Shown one piece after another: positions 13,475 through 16,801 of a stretch of 16,801 nt of DNA. The notes under the pieces were generated by a model, which saw nothing but the letters and a program-made list of their open reading frames with translations, was not told the origin of the DNA and searched no databases. Location: assembly GCA_036502345.1 (NCBI GenBank), contig DASXYT010000206.1:1-16801 (forward strand). The letters run 5' to 3'. Numbering within the stretch: position 1 is the first letter of the stretch; each line of letters starts with the position of its first letter. The translations under genes were made by a program, and so were the position numbers. Origin of the DNA: DATEPR01 sp036502345. Its GTDB lineage: Bacteria; Actinomycetota; Actinomycetes; Mycobacteriales; Pseudonocardiaceae.

Positions 13475-14425
13475 ATGTACGACGTCCCCGACCAGACCGG
13501 CAGGCTCGCCGTCGTCACCGGCGCGAACAGCGGCACCGGCAAGGAAACCGCCAAGCGCCTCGCTGGTGCCGGCGCCCGCGTCGTGCTGGCCGTCCGCACG
13601 CCTGCCAAGGGCGAGCAGGCCCGCGCCGAGATCCTGGAGCAGTACCCGGACGCCGACCTCGAGGTGCGCCGGATCGACCTGGCCGACCTGGCTTCGGTGC
13701 ACGAGTTCGCCGACGGTCTGATCGCCGACGGCACACCGTTGGACCTGCTGGTGAACAACGCGGGCGTCATGACGCCACCCAGCAGGATGACCACGTCGGA
13801 CGGCTTCGAACTCCAGTTCGGCAGCAACTTCCTCGGCCCGTTCGCGCTGACCGTCCGGCTCCTGCCGCTGCTGCTCGCCGCCGACGACCCTCGCGTGGCC
13901 ACGATGAGCAGCGGGACGGCGAACTTCGGCCGGATCAGGTTCGACGACCTGCAGTGGGAACGCCGCTACAGCACCAATCTCGCCTACGCCCAGTCCAAGC
14001 TGGCCGACCTGATGCTGACCCGGCAGCTGGCCGCACTGGCCACCGAGCGTGGCTGGCACCTGACGAGCACAGCCGCCCACCCCGGCTACACCCGCACGAA
14101 CCTGCAGAGGGCAGGCGCCAGCCTCGGCACCGGCAAGCCGGCCCGGCCGCACCCGGTCATGAGCGTGCTGAACTCACTGCTGCCGTCCCAGGGCGTCGAG
14201 CAGGGCGCCGAGCCGCTGCTGTACGCCGCGACCAGCCCCGATGCCGTCGCTGGCGGCTACTACGGGCCGGGCGGCCGGTTCGGCCTCGTCGGTCCGACCA
14301 CCACCAGCAAGCCGCCGCGCCGCGCGCTGGACGCCGAGGCCAACGCACGCCTGTGGACCGAGGCGGAGCGGCTCACCGGCGTCCGAGTGCCCGCCGGGCC
14401 AGGACGAGCAGCAGCACGGGGATGA
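13475..14425 (+). CDS. Short-chain dehydrogenase/reductase (SDR)
   Basis: The 316-aa protein has the SDR signatures: nucleotide-binding TGANSGTGKE (15-24), the basic AVRTPAKG after strand 2, NNAG (93-96), candidate serines in MSSG (144-145), and the active-site YAQSK (170-174, Tyr170 and Lys174). The Arg at position 40 suggests NADP(H) preference. The overall length and the C-terminal YYGPGG region resemble retinol-dehydrogenase or protochlorophyllide-reductase-like SDRs. The ATG at 13475 follows GGAGGAG. Its last 17 or so codons overlap the convergent membrane-protein gene by 53 bp and give an Arg/Ala-rich tail, probably a recent extension. The substrate is unknown; repression by the divergent TetR protein is very likely from the operator layout. 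Confidence 0.95.
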   Translation: MYDVPDQTGRLAVVTGANSGTGKETAKRLAGAGARVVLAVRTPAKGEQARAEILEQYPDADLEVRRIDLADLASVHEFADGLIADGTPLDLLVNNAGVMTPPSRMTTSDGFELQFGSNFLGPFALTVRLLPLLLAADDPRVATMSSGTANFGRIRFDDLQWERRYSTNLAYAQSKLADLMLTRQLAALATERGWHLTSTAAHPGYTRTNLQRAGASLGTGKPARPHPVMSVLNSLLPSQGVEQGAEPLLYAATSPDAVAGGYYGPGGRFGLVGPTTTSKPPRRALDAEANARLWTEAERLTGVRVPAGPGRAAARG

Positions 14426-14804
14426 CCACGTCGCCGACGAGCAGGACCAGGTTCTCGACGGCCTCCGCGGTGCTGAACCCGTCCAGGTGGGTGAGGTGGA
14501 ACAGCACGTGCGTCGCGGCGTACACGATGTAGCCGGTGAGCGCGGCACACACCAGCCGGTACTCCAGATGCACGGCCGCGAACACCAGCACAGCGGTCAG
14601 CGCGAGACCGAGGCCGCCGACATCGCTCATCAGGTGTTGGTTGAACGGCGGGTCCAGCGCCACGGTCGGGAAGTGGTCGTAGAAGGACCGCGAGAAGAAG
14701 TACTGCCACCCGCCGACGACGGCCTGGACCACGATGAGAAAGACGAGGCCACCGCGCAGCCACGACCTCGCGCGCACCGGCTGACGGACTGCTTGAGCTG
14801 TCAT
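14373..14804 (-). CDS. Four-helix membrane protein of unknown function
   Basis: The protein is 143 aa from ATG 14804. It has a basic N-terminus (about 1-17) and four hydrophobic segments: about 18-36 (GGLVFLIVVQAVVGGWQYFF), 60-80, 84-104 (LVCAALTGYIVYAATHVLFH) and 118-138. A conserved-looking extracytoplasmic loop holds SFYDHFPTVALDPPFNQHL (about 40-58). I do not recognise a named family. No Shine-Dalgarno is visible before the ATG. It is 37 bp downstream of the LanC-like gene on the same strand, so it may be co-transcribed with it; a role in that pathway is inference. Its 3' end overlaps the SDR gene tail-to-tail by 53 bp. Confidence 0.8.
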   Translation of the reverse strand: MTAQAVRQPVRARSWLRGGLVFLIVVQAVVGGWQYFFSRSFYDHFPTVALDPPFNQHLMSDVGGLGLALTAVLVFAAVHLEYRLVCAALTGYIVYAATHVLFHLTHLDGFSTAEAVENLVLLVGDVVIPVLLLVLARRALGRR

Positions 14805-14841
14805 GCGGGGAAGACGAGACAGGGCGCAGGAATGTGACAGG

Positions 14842-16116
14842 CTAGCGGGTGGCCACCGGTTGGTCCGGCCAGCCGACGGCGTAGCCCGCGTCTCCCCCGT
14901 CGCGCAGCCTGGCGAACCGGAGCAGTTCCCGCACGATGCCGGCGTTGCCCATCGCCCAGCCCGTCCGCGGTTCCAGGGTGCTCGGCGTGGCCCGGTGTTC
15001 GTAGTTGGACCAGCGGGCGCCGTCCTCGTCCACCGTCGCGCGGGCCGCGATGTCCTCCACCAACGTGTTCGCGAACGCCAGGTCGACACCCTGTTCGACG
15101 TGCAGGTCGCAGGCCAGTGCCAGGACACCGGCCGTGCCGCAGCAGCGACCGCTGTTGTCCCAGAAACCGGGCCGGCGTTGTTGCGGCAGCCCGGAAGTGG
15201 TCACGGTGTACCAACACCTGTCGATCAGCGCCCGCCAGGCCGGATCCCCGGTGATCTCGCCGAGCAGCCGGAACACCTGGGCGTCACCGGCCGGGCCGTG
15301 ACACCACCCGTAGCTGTAGCGCTCGATCAACTCCGGTTTGTGCTGCGGATCCGAGTGCGGCACCAGGAAACCGATGGGGCCCGCCTCGTCGCGGGACACC
15401 ACGTCGGCGGCACCGGCCAGCGCCAGGTCGGCGAAATCGGCCCGGCCGGTCGCCCGCCCAACCTCGGCCAGTGCGGTCACGATGCCCAGCGTGCCGTGCG
15501 AGATGTGGTGGAAACGGGCCGGTGTGCCGGCACGGACCTCCCAGTGCACCCCGCCCGGCGTCTGTTCCACTGTGTGCAGATAGCGCGTGAGCGCCAGTTG
15601 GGCCAGTTCGACGTCACCGACGGCCAACGCACCCAGTGCGATGCCGGCGTTCCCGCCGAGCAGTTCCGTCTGCTCGCTCCAGCGCTCCCCGTCGAACCGG
15701 GACCGCACCACATCCAGGGCACGCGTCGCCGCCTGCGTACTCAGCCTGTCGTTCAACAACTCGCCAACTGTATGCAGTGCGAAAGCCATCCCGGTCAGGC
15801 CGAAATACAGCGAGCAGTGGTCGGTGTCGTCGATCGCGGCCGCGATACCCCGAGCACCACGCAGGGCGGCGTCGGCATATAGCTGACTGGTGAAATGCCG
15901 GTGGCCCTCCAACAACGCGAGCACAATGCCTGCTGCGCCGCTGTACAACGTGGGATCGGCTTCGTCATCGCTGCGCAGATATGGCCACGTCAGACCGATC
16001 CCGGTGTCCCCGGCCGAGTCGAGCAGCCATTCCAACGCTCCCTGAGCCACAGTTTCCGCATTCCTGAGCACAACCGTCAGCGTGCCATATGTCGGTATTG
16101 CTCCCCGCACGGACAC
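14842..16116 (-). CDS. Stand-alone LanC-like (lanthionine synthetase C) cyclase with CCG zinc motif
   Basis: The protein is up to 424 aa from GTG 16116; a GTG about 15 codons later is another candidate. It has the seven G-x-x-G units of the alpha/alpha toroid: YSGAAGIVLAL (58-68), YFGLTGMAFAL, LLGGNAGIALGAL, ISHGTLGIVTAL (205-216), WCHGPAGDAQVF (271-282), RCCGTAGVLAL (324-334) and GWAMGNAGIV (386-395). His207 corresponds to the catalytic SHG histidine of LanC. Zinc ligands are Cys272 and Cys325, with Cys326 where classical LanC has His, giving the CCG motif seen in ProcM-like enzymes. LanC enzymes add Cys thiols to dehydrated Ser/Thr to make thioether rings. No dehydratase or precursor peptide gene is visible in this window. 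Confidence 0.93.
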   Translation of the reverse strand: MSVRGAIPTYGTLTVVLRNAETVAQGALEWLLDSAGDTGIGLTWPYLRSDDEADPTLYSGAAGIVLALLEGHRHFTSQLYADAALRGARGIAAAIDDTDHCSLYFGLTGMAFALHTVGELLNDRLSTQAATRALDVVRSRFDGERWSEQTELLGGNAGIALGALAVGDVELAQLALTRYLHTVEQTPGGVHWEVRAGTPARFHHISHGTLGIVTALAEVGRATGRADFADLALAGAADVVSRDEAGPIGFLVPHSDPQHKPELIERYSYGWCHGPAGDAQVFRLLGEITGDPAWRALIDRCWYTVTTSGLPQQRRPGFWDNSGRCCGTAGVLALACDLHVEQGVDLAFANTLVEDIAARATVDEDGARWSNYEHRATPSTLEPRTGWAMGNAGIVRELLRFARLRDGGDAGYAVGWPDQPVATR

Positions 16117-16152
16117 CTTGCCAGGTGAAGATCACCATGCGACGCTCGATTC

Positions 16153-16801
16153 TTGAAATCGCCACGGTCGTTGCTCATCAATCGGAACTTCGCCAACCTC
16201 TGGTACGGCCTTGCCGTGTCGACCGTCGGCGACTACGTCTTCGACACCACCCTCGTGCTGTGGGTGGCGACGGTGGTGGCCAAGGGCGCTCCGTGGGCTC
16301 CGGTCGCGGTCAGCGGCGTGCTGCTGTCGGTCAGTGCGGCCGTGCTCCTGGTCGGCCCGATCGCCGGCGTGTTCGTGGACCGCTGGGACCGCAAGAAGAC
16401 GATGCTGCGTTCGGAACTGATCCGGGCCGTCCTCGTCGCGGCCCTTTTCGTACTGACATTGGTGCCGACACGGGACCTGCCGGTGTGGCTGTGGCTCACG
16501 TCGATCTATGTCGTCGTCTTCGCATTGAACGTCGCTGGGCAGTTCTTCGGGCCGGCACGGTTCGCCACGATCGGCGATGTGGTGAGCGGCGACGCCGACC
16601 GGGCACGGGCGGCCGGGATCACCCAGGCCACCACCTCGGTCGCCGCGATCGTCGGGCCGCCGCTGGCCGCACCGTTGTTGTTCGCCACCGGGGTGCAGTG
16701 GGCAATGGTGGTCAACGCACTGTCCTATGTGGCCTCATACTTCGCGATCCGTGCCGTACGGGTGACTGACTCCCCGATCGCCGAGCCCCTAGTGGTCTGT
16801 C
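16153..16801 (+). CDS. MFS transporter, partial (C-terminus outside window)
   Basis: About 216 codons run off the right edge. The protein begins MKSPRSLLINRNFANLWYGL, the typical start of MFS_3-type exporters. Several TM segments follow, then GVFVDRWDRKKTM (the loop 2-3 motif A, about residues 77-89), and helices such as SIYVVVFALNVAGQFF and SVAAIVGPPLAAPLLF. Members export small molecules or siderophores. The start is uncertain: TTG 16153 gives the best N-terminus, TTG 16171 is shorter, and a good AGGTGAAG-ATG at 16137 is in another frame. It is divergent from the LanC-like gene, so it may export the product of that pathway; this is inference. Confidence 0.82.
   Translation, partial: MKSPRSLLINRNFANLWYGLAVSTVGDYVFDTTLVLWVATVVAKGAPWAPVAVSGVLLSVSAAVLLVGPIAGVFVDRWDRKKTMLRSELIRAVLVAALFVLTLVPTRDLPVWLWLTSIYVVVFALNVAGQFFGPARFATIGDVVSGDADRARAAGITQATTSVAAIVGPPLAAPLLFATGVQWAMVVNALSYVASYFAIRAVRVTDSPIAEPLVVC

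Noticed and set aside
13468..14532. Open frame overlapping the SDR gene on the same strand
   Set aside because: It is the neighbouring frame of the SDR gene and encodes an Arg-rich protein without motifs.
16137..16230. ATG at 16137 with good ribosome-binding site as a lanthipeptide precursor beside the LanC gene
   Set aside because: The frame has no nearby stop, runs on as an Arg-rich shadow of the MFS gene and lacks a Ser/Thr/Cys-rich core.
16789..16801. CTAGTGGTCTGTC at the very right end, which could be an insertion-sequence border inside the MFS gene
   Set aside because: CTAG is rare in such DNA and the protein tail there looks unusual, but the window ends before any transposase or second inverted repeat could be seen.

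Overview
The window is GC-rich, densely packed actinomycete DNA. The gene set suggests Pseudonocardiales or a close relative: a DUF574 SAM methyltransferase, a mycothiol-dependent maleylpyruvate-isomerase-fold protein, an F420/PPOX-fold oxidoreductase, a DUF6069 membrane protein, several GTG/TTG starts and several probable leaderless promoters. This placement is an inference. No rRNA, tRNA, CRISPR array or recognisable transposase was seen, and no gap between genes exceeds 300 bp.

Layout. 1-1755 (minus): a beta-propeller-like protein followed 6 bp later by an Ig-like protein that runs off the left edge. 1826-2644 (minus): a DUF574 methyltransferase, divergent from a MerR regulator fused to a helical C-terminal half (2745-3632, plus). 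3710-5289 (plus): a DUF1684 protein and an MDMPI-family protein. 5291-6197 (minus): an ankyrin-repeat protein whose last about 25 codons appear frameshifted, then a possible small membrane protein. 6301-6813 (plus): a DUF6069 membrane protein.

6880-10974 (minus) is the most interesting block. A DUF4185 protein and a coiled-coil SAM methyltransferase are followed by three overlapping or coupled genes: a Trypco1-like (CU044_2847 family) protein, a cytoplasmic trypsin-like protease and a macro-domain protein. The protease and the macro protein end in the same module (LE-x3-A-x-YGG followed by a helix). This looks like a compact biological-conflict (defence or self-regulation) system in which a protease and an ADP-ribose-binding protein share a C-terminal adaptor.

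11031-11420 (plus): a PPOX/F420 enzyme. 11424-13376 (minus): TetR regulator, a membrane protein and a VIT/CCC1-type metal transporter. The tetR gene diverges from a short-chain dehydrogenase (13475-14425) across a 98-bp region with three copies of a dyad operator spaced 22 and 33 bp apart. 14373-16116 (minus): a stand-alone LanC-like cyclase with a Cys-Cys-Gly zinc motif, then a four-helix membrane protein that overlaps the SDR tail by 53 bp. An MFS exporter starts divergently from the LanC gene and leaves the window on the right, which suggests that a peptide natural-product or export locus may continue there.
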